A program made the position numbers and the translations under genes. Below the pieces are notes generated by a model. The model ran no database searches. It was not told the DNA's origin and was given only the letters and a program-made list of their open reading frames with translations. Positions 17,657 through 26,324 of a stretch of DNA of 64,000 nucleotides are shown here, one piece after another (position 1 is the stretch's first letter; every line of letters begins with the position of its first letter). Location of the stretch: assembly GCA_963745915.1 (NCBI GenBank), contig CAVUZA010000002.1, positions 744,001 through 808,000 on the forward strand, given 5' to 3'. Origin of the DNA: VRUE01 sp963745915. GTDB lineage: Bacteria > Actinomycetota > Thermoleophilia > Solirubrobacterales > 70-9.

Positions 17657-20206
17657 TTACTCGTACTGGAGCGACTCGAGCACGTCGAGCCGGGAGGCGC
17701 GGCGGGCGGGCGGGATCGCGGCGATCACGCCGGCGATCGCGGCGAGGACGAGGAGCACCGCCAGCGAGGCGAAGGGGTAGGAGAGGGCGAAGCCTTCGTC
17801 CTTCAGCGGCTGGGCGATCAGGGCGGCGAAGACGACGCCGAGGACCATGCCGAGGATGGCGCCGATCAGGGCGGTGATCACCGCCTCGTAGCGAATCATC
17901 GTCCGTACCTGGCGGCGCGACATGCCGATCGCGCGCAGCATCCCCAGCTCCCGGGTGCGCTCGTGGATCGAGAGCGCCAGGGTGTTGGCGATGCCGAACA
18001 GCGAGACGATCACGGCCAGGGCGAGCAGCGCGTAGATCAGGCCGAGCAGCTGGTTGACCTGTTCTTCCTGGTGCTCCTTGAGCTGCTGCTGGTCGCGCAC
18101 CTCGGCGACCGGGAACTCGCGGTCCATCAGCGCGATCAGCCGCTTCTGCACCCGTTCGGCATCGGCCCCCGGGGCGAGCTTGACGAAGTCGAAGAGGTCG
18201 TCGCGCTGGTCGAAGCTGCGCGCCATCAGGCCCTGGGTGATGATCGCGCTGCCGAGCAGGCCGGCCTTGTCTTCGAACTCGCCGACGAACCGCAGGTCGG
18301 GCCGGGCGCCGGTCTGGGTGAGGAGGCGGACCCGGTCGCCGAGCTCGAGGCCGTGGTCGGAGGCGAACGACTTGGAGACGATCGCCTCGCCGTCGGTGAG
18401 GCGGCGCAGGGTGCGCGGGCCGCCCTCGGTCCAGTCGATGCTGAGCACCCGGCTGGCGCCGGGGCCGAGGGCGGAGACGCGCGGCTTGCCGCCGCCGTCG
18501 AGCAGCTTGGCCTGGGCGGCGCGCACGGTCGAGACCAGGTCCACCCCGGGCACCGTCGCGGCGGCGGCCGCGGCGCGCGGCGAGATCGGCGTGAAGCCGT
18601 CGCTGTTCTGGATCAGCAACTCGCCCTGGAAGCTCTCGTCGACCGCGGTCGCGATCGAGCTCTTGATCCCGGCGGCGAAGACGGTGACGAAGACGACGAC
18701 GGCGAGGCCGATCATCAGCGCCGCGGCGGTGACCGCGGTGCGCGAGGGGTTGCGCTGGGTGTTCTCGCGGGCGAGGCGGCCGAGCAGGCGGCGGACCAGC
18801 TCCAGCGGCCGGCCGGCGAGCGAGGCCAGCGGCCGCACCAGGCGGGGGCTGAAGAGCGAGACGCCGAGCACCACGGCGACCGCGCCGATGCCCATCAGCG
18901 CCGCCGCGTCGCCGCCGCCAGCGCCGCCGAAGAGGCCGGCGAGGACCAGCGCCAGGCCGGCGCCGCCGAGCAGCACGGCGAGCGCGATCGTGACCAGCGA
19001 GCGGCGGCGGCTGCGCCCCGGCGCGATCGCCAGCAGGGCGGCGATCGGCGGCACCCGGGTCGAGCGCAGGGCCGGGATCAGCGAGGAGACCAGGGTGACG
19101 CCGACGCCGATCAGCAGCGAGACGACGACGGTGCGCTCCCTGGTCACCAGGTCGGTGGTCGGCAGGTCGATGCCGATCGCGACGAAGAGGGCGTTGAGGC
19201 CGACGGCGATCGCGTAGCCGCCGGCGAGGCCGAGCAGGGCGCCGAGCGTGCCGATCGCCAGCGCCTCGGCGACGACCGAGGCGAGGATCTGGCCGCGGCC
19301 GGCGCCGAGCGTGCGCAGCATGCCGAACTCGCGCACCCGCTGGGCGACGGTGATCGAGAAGGTGTTGAAGATCAGGAAGGCGCCGACCAGCAGGGCGAGG
19401 AAGGCGAAGACGAGCAGGGCGATGCGCAGGAAGCCGAGGTTGTCGCGGATCTGGTTGGAGTTGCGGGCGACGTTCTGGGCGGCGGTCTCGACCCGGACCG
19501 AGGGCGGCAGCACGCGGCGGATGCGGTCGCGCAGCGTCGCTTCGGAGACGCCGGGCCGGGCGGCGACCCAGACTTCGTCGAATTCGCCGCGTTTGCCGGT
19601 CAGGCGCTGGGCCTCGGGCAGGGTGAGGGCGGCGAGGCTGGCGCCGCCGAAGGAGGCGTTGCCGAGCCTGGTGATGCCGACCACGCGGTAGCGCTTGGCG
19701 CGGGCGAAGGAGGCGATCCTGATCGTGTCGCCGATCTCGATCCCGGCGCCGTCGGCAGCGCCTTCGTCGAGCGAGGTCTGCGCGGCGGTGCGCGGCTTGT
19801 GGCCCTCGACGTAGCGCAGCGATTCGATCGCCCGCGGGCGGTTGGAGCCGATGAAGTCGGGCCCGAACTTGGAGCCGATCGCCTCGCCTTCGGCGTCGAA
19901 GAAGGCGCCCACGGTGTTGACGATCCCGGCCGCGACCCGCACCCCGGCGACGCCCTTGACCCGGGGCAGCAGGGCGGCGCTGAAGCTCGGCACCTCGCCG
20001 CTTTCCTGTTCGACCTCGCTGCGGGCGGTGACGACGACGTCGGCCTTGCTCAGCGAGTCTTCGAAGATCTCGTCGAAGGCGGCGAAGGTGGTGTCGGTGA
20101 GGATGTAGGTGCCGGCGACGAAGGCGACGCCGATCACCACCGCGACGACGGTGGTCAGGGCGCGGACCTTGCGCGCCCAGAGGCTCTTCAGGGCGAGCCG
20201 GGTCAA
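17657..20206 (-). CDS. ABC transporter permease, FtsX/MacB-like (two FtsX domains)
   Basis: Membrane subunit of a type VII ABC system, probably for lipid/lipoprotein or peptide efflux. 849 residues: an N-terminal helix (ARKVRALTTVVAVVIGVAFVAG region), an extracytoplasmic domain, four-helix FtsX block (LRIALLVFAFLALLVGAFLIF onwards), a second extracytoplasmic domain and a second FtsX block ending in LESLQYE. RTLGAGRGQI and RAIGMSRRQV are the cytoplasmic coupling motifs of the two halves. Start is TTG 20206, 6 nt after the stop of the cognate ATPase, where MacB-type permease sequence begins (LTRLALKSLWARK). Convergent with cydC. Confidence 0.88.
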   Translation of the reverse strand: MTRLALKSLWARKVRALTTVVAVVIGVAFVAGTYILTDTTFAAFDEIFEDSLSKADVVVTARSEVEQESGEVPSFSAALLPRVKGVAGVRVAAGIVNTVGAFFDAEGEAIGSKFGPDFIGSNRPRAIESLRYVEGHKPRTAAQTSLDEGAADGAGIEIGDTIRIASFARAKRYRVVGITRLGNASFGGASLAALTLPEAQRLTGKRGEFDEVWVAARPGVSEATLRDRIRRVLPPSVRVETAAQNVARNSNQIRDNLGFLRIALLVFAFLALLVGAFLIFNTFSITVAQRVREFGMLRTLGAGRGQILASVVAEALAIGTLGALLGLAGGYAIAVGLNALFVAIGIDLPTTDLVTRERTVVVSLLIGVGVTLVSSLIPALRSTRVPPIAALLAIAPGRSRRRSLVTIALAVLLGGAGLALVLAGLFGGAGGGDAAALMGIGAVAVVLGVSLFSPRLVRPLASLAGRPLELVRRLLGRLARENTQRNPSRTAVTAAALMIGLAVVVFVTVFAAGIKSSIATAVDESFQGELLIQNSDGFTPISPRAAAAAATVPGVDLVSTVRAAQAKLLDGGGKPRVSALGPGASRVLSIDWTEGGPRTLRRLTDGEAIVSKSFASDHGLELGDRVRLLTQTGARPDLRFVGEFEDKAGLLGSAIITQGLMARSFDQRDDLFDFVKLAPGADAERVQKRLIALMDREFPVAEVRDQQQLKEHQEEQVNQLLGLIYALLALAVIVSLFGIANTLALSIHERTRELGMLRAIGMSRRQVRTMIRYEAVITALIGAILGMVLGVVFAALIAQPLKDEGFALSYPFASLAVLLVLAAIAGVIAAIPPARRASRLDVLESLQYE

Positions 20207-20211
20207 GCCGC

Positions 20212-20952
20212 CTAGTCGACCCGCTTCATCAGCTCGATCACCTCGTCGGCGGAGCCGGGGGCGCCGTCGTGGACGATGCGGCCGTCGCGCAGGGTGAGCA
20301 GGCGGTCGGCGTGGGCGGCGGCGGCCGGGTCGTGGGTGACCATGATCACCGTCTGGCCGAAGTCGTCGACCGCGTGGCGCAGCAGGGCCAGGACGTCGCC
20401 GCTCGCCTTCGAGTCGAGGTTGCCGGTCGGCTCGTCGGCGAAGACGACGGCCGGTTTGGAGACCAGCGAGCGGGCGACCGCGACCCGCTGCTGCTGGCCG
20501 CCGGAGAGCTCGGAGGGCCGGTGGTCGCGGCGGTCCTCGAGGCCGACGGTGGCGATCAGCTGGTCGAGCCAGGCGCGGTCGGGCTTGCGGCCGGCGATCG
20601 AGAGCGGCAGGACGAGGTTCTCCTCCGCGGTCAGCACCGGCAGCAGGTTGAAGAACTGGAAGACGAAGCCGAGCTTGTCGCGGCGCAGCTTGGTCAGGGC
20701 GCCGTCGTCGAGCCCGGTGATCTCCTCGCCGTCGAGCCGCACGCTGCCGGCGGTCGGCTTGTCGAGCCCGGCGAGGATGTGCATCAGGGTCGACTTGCCC
20801 GAGCCCGAGGGGCCCATGATCGCGGTGAAGCGGCCGCGCTCGAAGGAGGTGCTGACCTCGACCAGGGCGTCGACGGCGGCCTCGCCCTCGCCGTAGCGGC
20901 GGGAGACGGCATCGGCTTCGACGACGGTGTTGTTGAGGGCTGGTTCGGGCAG
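20212..20952 (-). CDS. ABC transporter ATP-binding protein (LolD/MacB type), 5' end inside a palindrome
   Basis: ATPase partner of the FtsX-like permease directly downstream. Walker A GPSGSGKST, Q-loop FVFQFFNLLP, signature LSGGQQQRVAVARSL, Walker B VVFADEPTGNLDS and H-loop VTHD are intact. The protein region begins NNTVVEADAVSRRYGEGE, a normal N-terminus, but no ATG, GTG or TTG exists in frame before an in-frame TAA located upstream. Only a CTG at 20952 is available, and it lies in the left arm of a 24-bp inverted repeat. The ATG at 20817 would remove the first strand and the Walker A lead-in, so it is not used. Initiation at CTG or loss of the original start by the palindrome are both possible. 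Confidence 0.8.
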   Translation of the reverse strand: MPEPALNNTVVEADAVSRRYGEGEAAVDALVEVSTSFERGRFTAIMGPSGSGKSTLMHILAGLDKPTAGSVRLDGEEITGLDDGALTKLRRDKLGFVFQFFNLLPVLTAEENLVLPLSIAGRKPDRAWLDQLIATVGLEDRRDHRPSELSGGQQQRVAVARSLVSKPAVVFADEPTGNLDSKASGDVLALLRHAVDDFGQTVIMVTHDPAAAAHADRLLTLRDGRIVHDGAPGSADEVIELMKRVD

Positions 20953-21054
20953 GGGTTCCGCTTAACTTTTTCGAGGGGCGGCGATCGCTGGCGCCCGGGG
21001 GAGCGCTGGCGAAAAAGTACAAGACGCTCCACCCCTGCCCGAACCAGCCCTCAA
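20933..21054. repeat. 24-bp perfect inverted repeat with a 74-nt structured loop
   Basis: Arms 20933-20956 (TTGAGGGCTGG...) and 21031-21054 (...CCAGCCCTCAA) are perfectly complementary. The loop holds a nested pair ACTTTTTCG / CGAAAAAGT. The structure fills the divergent gap between the ABC ATPase gene and the HAD phosphatase gene. The left arm is also the first codons of the ATPase gene, suggesting the right arm is an inverted duplicate. Confidence 0.85.
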
Positions 21055-21071
21055 TAGCCTGCCGGGCACCG

Positions 21072-21857
21072 ATGGCTCTCGCGGAAAGCTTTGACGGGTT
21101 CCTGGTCGACCTCGACGGGGTGGTTTGGCAGGGGCGCAGCTTCATTCCCGGCTCGGTCGAGGCGCTGGGCGAGCTGATCGAGGGCGGGAAGGGGGTCGTC
21201 TTCGTCACCAACAACTCGGTGCGCAGCCCGGCGGCGTATGCGGCGCGGCTGCGGGAGGGGGGCGTCGCGGTCGGGGACGAGCGGGTGGTGACGGCGGGGG
21301 CCTCGACCGCGCAGCTCGCGGCGGAGCGGGCCGGGCGCGGTGCCACCGCCTTCGTGATCGGAGCGCCGGGGTTCAAGGAGATGGTCGCCGCGGCCGGACT
21401 GAGGCTGCTCGACGGCGAGGCCGGGCGGAGCGCCGACGCCGTGGTCGTCTCGGGGCACCGCGAGTTCGACTACGAGGAGCTGACCACGGCGACCTTCGCC
21501 CTGCGGGCGGGGGCCGCTCTGTTCGCCACCAGCCGCGACCCGACCCTGCCGATGCCGGGCGGGGCCCTGCCGGGGACGGGCGCCACCCTGGCGGCGGTCG
21601 AGACGGCGTCGGGGAGGACGGCCGAGATCGGCGGGAAGCCGGAGCGGCATCTGTTCGAGGCGGCGCGGGAGCTGATCGGCGACGCCGGGCGGGTGGCGAT
21701 GGTCGGCGACCGGATCTCCTCCGACATCGAGGGCGGGCGGCGGGCGGGGCTGGCGACGGTGCTGGTCCTGAGCGGCGCCTGCACGCGGGAGGAGGCCGAG
21801 GCCGCCGACCCGGGTCCCGACCACGTCGTCGACGACCTCGCCGGGCTGCTGCGATGA
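21072..21857 (+). CDS. HAD-IIA family phosphatase (NagD-like)
   Basis: Cytoplasmic phosphatase of 261 residues. Motif I is FLVDLDGVVWQG (nucleophile and acid Asp), motif II VTNNS, motif III Lys in EIGGKPERHLFE, motif IV MVGDRISSDIEGG, which together define the NagD/PGP subgroup with a C2 cap. Substrate unknown: p-nitrophenyl phosphate, UMP, phosphoglycolate or glycerol phosphate are typical. Start ATG 21072 lies 17 nt after the right arm of the upstream palindrome. Its stop overlaps the ATG of the MFS gene, so they are coupled. Confidence 0.92.
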   Translation: MALAESFDGFLVDLDGVVWQGRSFIPGSVEALGELIEGGKGVVFVTNNSVRSPAAYAARLREGGVAVGDERVVTAGASTAQLAAERAGRGATAFVIGAPGFKEMVAAAGLRLLDGEAGRSADAVVVSGHREFDYEELTTATFALRAGAALFATSRDPTLPMPGGALPGTGATLAAVETASGRTAEIGGKPERHLFEAARELIGDAGRVAMVGDRISSDIEGGRRAGLATVLVLSGACTREEAEAADPGPDHVVDDLAGLLR

Positions 21858-23050
21858 GCGCAGCGGGGCGGGGCGGGCACGAGCGCCCGGGGCTCGCCTT
21901 CGCCGGGATCTTCGCCGTCACCTTCTGCTGCCTGCTCGCGGTCGGCGCCGTGCTGCCGGTGCTGCCGCGCTACGTGCACGGCCCGCTCGACGGCGGCAAC
22001 ATCGCGGTCGGGGTGGTGATCGGCTCCTACGCGGTCACCGGCCTGCTGCTGCGACCGGTCGCCGGGCGGCTCGCCGACCACCGCGGCCGGCGGCCGACCG
22101 TGCTGATCGGCGCCGGCCTGGTCGCGGTCGCCGGCCTGCTCTACCTCGTGCCGCTGGGGGTGCCGGGGCTGATCGGCGCCCGCCTCTTCCTCGGCGCCGG
22201 CGAGGGCGCGGTCTTCACCTCGGGCTCGGCCTGGATCGTCGACCTCGCGCCCGAGGGCCGGCGCGGGCGGGTGATCGGGCTGTACGGCCTGGCGGTGTGG
22301 GGGGCGCTCAGCGTCGGGCCGCTGCTCGGCGAGCTGATCCAGCACGCCGGCGGCTATACCCCGGTCTGGATCTTCGCCGCCTGCGCGCCGCTGGTCGGCG
22401 GGCTGATCGCGACCCGCGTCCCCGACCCCTTCGAGCCGGCCGCGCACCTCGGCGAGCACCACGCCCTGATCGAGCGCGAGGCGGTGCGGCCGGGCACGGC
22501 GCTGGCCCTGGCCTCGATCGGCTACGCGGCGATCGCCGCCTTCGTCGTCCTCCACCTCGACGCCCGCGGAGTCGGCCACGGGGCGACGGTCTTCGGCGCC
22601 TTCGCGACGATGGTGGTGCTGACCCGGCTGGTCGGCGGCGACCTGCCCGACCGGGTCGGCCCGACGCGGGTCGCCTTCGTCGCCGCCCTGGTCGAGTCGG
22701 CCGGACTGGTGACGATCGGCGTCGCCGCCAGCCTGCCGGTGGCGCTGGCCGGCGCCCTGGCGATGGGCGCCGCCTTCTCGCTGCTCTACCCCTCGCTCTC
22801 GCTGATCGTCGTCGGCCGGGTCTCCGAGCGGCGGCGCGGCGCCGCGCTCGGCACCTTCACCGCCTTCTTCGACGCCGGCGTCGGCCTCGGCGCGCCGCTG
22901 GCCGGCGTCGCCGCGGCGCTGACCAGCTACGAGGGCGCCTTCCTGCTCTCAGCCGCGATCGCCCTCGTCGCCGCGGCGACGATCGCCCTCGTCATCGCCC
23001 CCACCACGCGAACTGCATCAAATTCCAGCCCTGGCAGAGCTGGAATTTGA
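21854..23050 (+). CDS. MFS transporter
   Basis: Twelve-helix major facilitator, 398 residues. The loop 2-3 signature appears as GRLADHRGRRPTVL and a second-half equivalent as DLPDRVGPTRV. Likely a drug or metabolite exporter of the DHA type; substrate unknown. ATG 21854 overlaps the stop of the HAD gene (ATGA). The C-terminus reads into palindromic element A: the last 15 or so residues (TTRTASNSSPGRAGI) and the stop codon are supplied by that repeat, so the native end has been replaced or extended. Confidence 0.9.
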   Translation: MSAAGRGGHERPGLAFAGIFAVTFCCLLAVGAVLPVLPRYVHGPLDGGNIAVGVVIGSYAVTGLLLRPVAGRLADHRGRRPTVLIGAGLVAVAGLLYLVPLGVPGLIGARLFLGAGEGAVFTSGSAWIVDLAPEGRRGRVIGLYGLAVWGALSVGPLLGELIQHAGGYTPVWIFAACAPLVGGLIATRVPDPFEPAAHLGEHHALIEREAVRPGTALALASIGYAAIAAFVVLHLDARGVGHGATVFGAFATMVVLTRLVGGDLPDRVGPTRVAFVAALVESAGLVTIGVAASLPVALAGALAMGAAFSLLYPSLSLIVVGRVSERRRGAALGTFTAFFDAGVGLGAPLAGVAAALTSYEGAFLLSAAIALVAAATIALVIAPTTRTASNSSPGRAGI

Positions 23051-23060
23051 TGCAGTTCGC
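23008..23060. repeat. Palindromic element A, copy 2
   Basis: Left arm 23008-23032 pairs with 23036-23060 around GGC with one mismatch. The sequence is nearly identical to 17593-17645. It again lies between convergent genes (MFS and thioesterase) and contributes the MFS stop codon. Confidence 0.9.
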
Positions 23061-23071
23061 TGAGGGGCGGG

Positions 23072-23854
23072 TCAGCGCTCGAGGATGAGCAGGGACTGGG
23101 CGGCGCGGCCGATGCGGCCGCGGGTGTCGGAGAGGACCGACTCGGCGGTGCCGGCGCCGCTCGGCTGGGGGCGGGTGACGGCGTCGACGCAGACCCACTC
23201 GCCCTCGGGCATGCGCTCGAAGTAGACGCCGAGGTCGACGTTGACGAAGACGTGGGTGCGCCAGTCGAGCACGGCGCTGATCCCGTTGCCGACGTCGGCG
23301 GCGATCAGCGCCCGCTGCAGCGGCGTCGGCTCCTCGCCGGCGAGGAGCGGGTGGCGCATGCGCAGCCAGACCGTCGCCGGGCCGGGCTCGCGGAAGGCGC
23401 CGCCGACCGACTTCCACTCCATCGCCGTGTGGTAGCCGACGTCCTGCCCGGTGTCGAAGAACTCGGGGTTCGAGCCGGTCTCGGGGCCGGGTGGCGCCGG
23501 ATCGTCGGCGGCGGCCTCGGGCAGCGCCAGCTCCCCCTCGCGCAGCAGCCAGGCGGACGCCCGCATCAGCTCACCCTCGACCCCGAACATCTTCGCCTCG
23601 AGCAGCCGCACGCTGCGCCCGGGCCGCACCACCTTGACGTCGACCCCGACCGCGCCGATCGGCACCGGCCGCAGGACGTCGAAGACGATCCGCCCCAGCT
23701 GGAAACCCTCAGCCTCCTCATGCGACTCGATCGCCCGGCCGAGCAATGCCGCCGGCGGCCCCGCGTGCTGGTGCCCCGGATCCCAGGGCCCCCGAGTCAA
23801 CTCAGTGGCGACGAACCCCCGCTCGCCGCTCGCCTCGTAGAAAGCCTCGGCCAT
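23072..23854 (-). CDS. Thioesterase family protein (acyl-CoA thioesterase-like, double hot-dog)
   Basis: Predicted acyl-CoA thioesterase of 260 residues. N-terminal half has RGPWDPGHQHAGPPAALLGRAIE, a hot-dog helix start shared by actinobacterial TesB-like proteins, and RIVFDVLRPVPIG; the C-terminal half has ALIAADVGNGISAVLDW and NVDLGVYFER. These are the two hot-dog repeats. Start ATG 23854 yields the family N-terminus MAEAFYEA. It is divergent from msrB across a region holding a 26-bp inverted repeat. Possible partner of the FadD and acyl-CoA dehydrogenase genes elsewhere in the window, by function only. Confidence 0.85.
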   Translation of the reverse strand: MAEAFYEASGERGFVATELTRGPWDPGHQHAGPPAALLGRAIESHEEAEGFQLGRIVFDVLRPVPIGAVGVDVKVVRPGRSVRLLEAKMFGVEGELMRASAWLLREGELALPEAAADDPAPPGPETGSNPEFFDTGQDVGYHTAMEWKSVGGAFREPGPATVWLRMRHPLLAGEEPTPLQRALIAADVGNGISAVLDWRTHVFVNVDLGVYFERMPEGEWVCVDAVTRPQPSGAGTAESVLSDTRGRIGRAAQSLLILER

Positions 23855-23870
23855 CGGCGCTGATCGTATG

Positions 23871-23948
23871 GGTGACGAGGGGCGGGGGTCGTCCCGCCGC
23901 TGCAACAGCGGGGAGGCAGCGTCGGGACGACCCCCGCCCCTCGTCACC
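23871..23948. repeat. 26-bp perfect inverted repeat between thioesterase and msrB
   Basis: Arms 23871-23896 (GGTGACGAGGGGCGG...) and 23923-23948 are perfectly complementary. The 26-nt loop has its own hairpin, CCGCTG-CAA-CAGCGG at 23897-23911. The structure occupies most of the divergent promoter region. No family match elsewhere in this window was found for its loop. Confidence 0.85.
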
Positions 23949-23996
23949 TCCCGGTAAGACGCCAGGCGTACCCTTGGTCGGGACGAAAGGAACGCG

Positions 23997-24422
23997 ATGA
24001 CCGACACCAAGAAGAAGATCGAGAAGTCCGACGCCGAGTGGCGGGAGCAGCTCACCCCCGAGCAGTACGAGGTGACGAGGAACGCCGGCACCGAGCGGGC
24101 CTTCACCGGGCCCCACTGGGACGAGAAGGCGGAGGGCACCTACCGCTGCGTCTGCTGCGACACCGAGCTGTTCTCCTCCGAGACGAAGTTCGACTCTGGC
24201 ACCGGCTGGCCCAGCTTCACCGAGCCGGCCAACCTCGAGCGGGTCGAGCTGCGGCCCGACAACAGCCTCTTCATGCGCCGCACCGAGGTCGTCTGCAGGA
24301 CCTGCGACGCCCACCTCGGCCACGTCTTCGAGGACGGGCCGGCCGAGCGCGGCGGCCAGCGCTACTGCATCAACGGCTGCGCGCTCAGCCTCGAGCCTTC
24401 CCGCCAGCGCCCAGATAGCTGA
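23997..24422 (+). CDS. msrB: Peptide-methionine (R)-S-oxide reductase
   Basis: Repairs methionine-R-sulfoxide in proteins. 141 residues, the usual length. Two zinc CxxC pairs (CVCC near 50 and CRTC near 100) and the catalytic Cys in GGQRYCINGCALS are visible, with GTGWPSF also a family hallmark. Start ATG 23997 follows AAAGGA. The last 38 nt overlap the 3' end of the convergent response-regulator gene. A second Cys in INGC, where SxxL is usual, could be a resolving cysteine. Confidence 0.95.
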   Translation: MTDTKKKIEKSDAEWREQLTPEQYEVTRNAGTERAFTGPHWDEKAEGTYRCVCCDTELFSSETKFDSGTGWPSFTEPANLERVELRPDNSLFMRRTEVVCRTCDAHLGHVFEDGPAERGGQRYCINGCALSLEPSRQRPDS

Positions 24423-25044
24423 ACTTGACCGCGAGGGCGACCGCCTCGGTGCGGGTGTCGACCTCGAGCTTGGCGATCGCGTTGCGCACGTGGGTGTGGA
24501 CGGTCGCCGGGCTGAGCTCGATCCGCTCGGCGATCTCTTTCACCCGCAGCCCCTCGGCGAGCAGCTCGAGGATCTGGCGCTCGCGCGGCGAGAGGGTGAG
24601 CAGCTTCTCGACCTCCGACGGCTTGCCGCCGGCGAAGTCGCCGCCGAGGAAGGTGCCGCCGCCGGTCACCGCTTTGACCGCGCGGGCGATGTCCTCGGCC
24701 GGCGCCGACTTGAGCACGTAGCCGGAGGCGCCGGCGCGCAGGGCGAGCGCCAGCAGGTCGGGCTGGGCGTGGGCGGTGAAGACGATCACCTTGGTCCGCG
24801 GCCTGACCTTGAGCACCTCCTTGGTCGCCTCGATGCCGTCGCGCTTGGGCAGCTCGACGTCGATGATCAGCACGTCGGGCTCGAGCTCCTTGACGACCTG
24901 GATCACGTCGCGGCCGTCGCTCGCCTCGCCGACGATCTCGACCGTGCTCGAGTTGGCCATGCGCGACTTGATCGCCTCGCGGACAATCTCGTGGTCGTCG
25001 CAGAGAACGACCCGCTTCGCGTCCCGCACGCCGGTGGTGATCAC
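24385..25044 (-). CDS. Two-component response regulator, NarL/FixJ (LuxR) family
   Basis: Transcription regulator of 219 residues. Receiver domain: acidic pair LCDDHE, phospho-acceptor Asp in VLIIDVELP, Thr in VIVFTAH, Lys in GYVLKSAP. The LuxR-type helix-turn-helix spans LTLSPRERQILELLAEGLRVKEIA to HVRNAIAKL near residues 150-200. GTG start overlaps the serS stop (GTGA), so it is co-translated with serS and the cytochrome c lipoprotein gene. No histidine kinase is nearby, so the partner is unknown. Confidence 0.92.
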   Translation of the reverse strand: MITTGVRDAKRVVLCDDHEIVREAIKSRMANSSTVEIVGEASDGRDVIQVVKELEPDVLIIDVELPKRDGIEATKEVLKVRPRTKVIVFTAHAQPDLLALALRAGASGYVLKSAPAEDIARAVKAVTGGGTFLGGDFAGGKPSEVEKLLTLSPRERQILELLAEGLRVKEIAERIELSPATVHTHVRNAIAKLEVDTRTEAVALAVKFSYLGAGGKARG

Positions 25045-26312
25045 GCCGGCCCGATCCTCTCAGGCGAACCGTACGAATGCAAAATAGTGGGTAGCGTGAA
25101 TCCCCCGTCCCGCTCCTGGCGGTTCTCGATCAGGGCGATGATCGTGCGGCCGACGGCGACCGCGGTCCCATTCAGGGTGTGGACCGGGAGCGGCGCGTCG
25201 CCCTCCCCCGGCCGGTAGCGGCAGCCGAGGCGGCGGGCCTGGTAGTCGGTCGTGTTCGAGCACGAGGTCAGCTCCCGGTAGCGCTCCTGGCTCGGGATCC
25301 AGGCCTCGCAGTCGTACTTCTTCGCCGCCGGGGCGCCGAGGTCGCCGGCGGCGACGTTGACGACCCGGTAGGGCAGCTCGAGCTCGGTGAGGATCCGCTC
25401 CTCGATCGCCAGCAGCCGCTCGTGCTCGGCGAGCGAGTCGCCCGGCTCGACGAACGAGAACATCTCGACCTTGTCGAACTGGTGGACGCGGAAGATGCCG
25501 CGCGTGTCGCGGCCGGCGGCGCCGGCCTCGCGGCGGAAGCAGGGCGAGAAGCCGGCGTAGCGCAGCGGCAGCTGCTCGGCGGCGAGGATCTCGCCGGCGT
25601 GCAGGGCGGCGAGCGGCACCTCGGAGGTGCCGACGAGGAAGAGCTCGTCCTTGGGGATCTCGTAGATCTGGTCGCGGTCGCCGGGCAGGAAGCCGGTGCC
25701 GTAGAGGGCCTCTTCGCGGACCAGGACCGGCGGCACGACCGGTTCGTGGCCCTCGCCGCGGACCAGGTCGAGGGCGAAGCGGACCAGGGCCAGCTCGAGC
25801 AGGACGAGGTCGCCCTTGAGGTAGGCGAAGCGCGAGCCGGCGACCCGGGCGCCGGCCTCCATCTCGATCAGGCCGAGGTCGGTGCCGATCTCGAGGTGGT
25901 CGCGGGGCTCGAACTCGAAGCTGGGGCGCTCGCCCTCCTCGCGCAGGACGACCGCGTCCTCCTCGGTCATCCCCTCGGGCGCGTCGGGGTCGGGCAGGTT
26001 GGGCAGCGCCGCGGCGGCGCGCTCGAGGTCGGCCTCGACCTGCTCGAGCTCCGCCTTGCCGGACTCGATCGTCCCCTTCAGCTCGGCGACGGCGCGCATC
26101 TGCTCCTCGGCGTCCTCGCCGCGCTGCTTGGCCGCGCCGATCTGCTTGGAGATCGCCTTGCGCTCGGCCTGGGCGCCCTCGATGCGGGGCAGCAGCTCAC
26201 GGCGGCGGGCGTCGAGGGCGAGCAGCTCGTCGAGCGACTCTCCGGCGCCGCGCCGGGCCAGCGCCGAGCGGACCCGCTCAGGGTCGGAGCGGATCAGCTT
26301 CAGGTCGAGCAC
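25041..26312 (-). CDS. serS: Serine-tRNA ligase
   Basis: Charges tRNA-Ser. 423 residues: N-terminal coiled-coil tRNA-binding arm (about 30-100, Glu/Lys/Ala-rich), then class II catalytic core with motif 2 FRREAGAAGRDTRGIFRVHQF and motif 3 NGTAVAVGRTIIALIENRQ. TSEVPLAALH is also typical. Start GTG 26312, 12 nt after the cytochrome c gene. It overlaps the downstream response regulator gene by 4 nt, an unusual operon partner. Confidence 0.96.
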   Translation of the reverse strand: MLDLKLIRSDPERVRSALARRGAGESLDELLALDARRRELLPRIEGAQAERKAISKQIGAAKQRGEDAEEQMRAVAELKGTIESGKAELEQVEADLERAAAALPNLPDPDAPEGMTEEDAVVLREEGERPSFEFEPRDHLEIGTDLGLIEMEAGARVAGSRFAYLKGDLVLLELALVRFALDLVRGEGHEPVVPPVLVREEALYGTGFLPGDRDQIYEIPKDELFLVGTSEVPLAALHAGEILAAEQLPLRYAGFSPCFRREAGAAGRDTRGIFRVHQFDKVEMFSFVEPGDSLAEHERLLAIEERILTELELPYRVVNVAAGDLGAPAAKKYDCEAWIPSQERYRELTSCSNTTDYQARRLGCRYRPGEGDAPLPVHTLNGTAVAVGRTIIALIENRQERDGGFTLPTILHSYGSPERIGPA

Positions 26313-26324
26313 TGCGGCCCCCGC

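Noticed and set aside
20212..20817. ATG at 20817 as the ABC ATPase start
   Set aside because: It would begin right at the Walker A motif and delete the first beta strands and the A-loop, giving a non-functional protein.
17657..21376. A single very long gene on the minus strand (over 1200 codons)
   Set aside because: The open frame is the real FtsX-type permease extended by non-coding frame across the ABC ATPase and HAD genes; the ATPase is read in another frame with full motifs.
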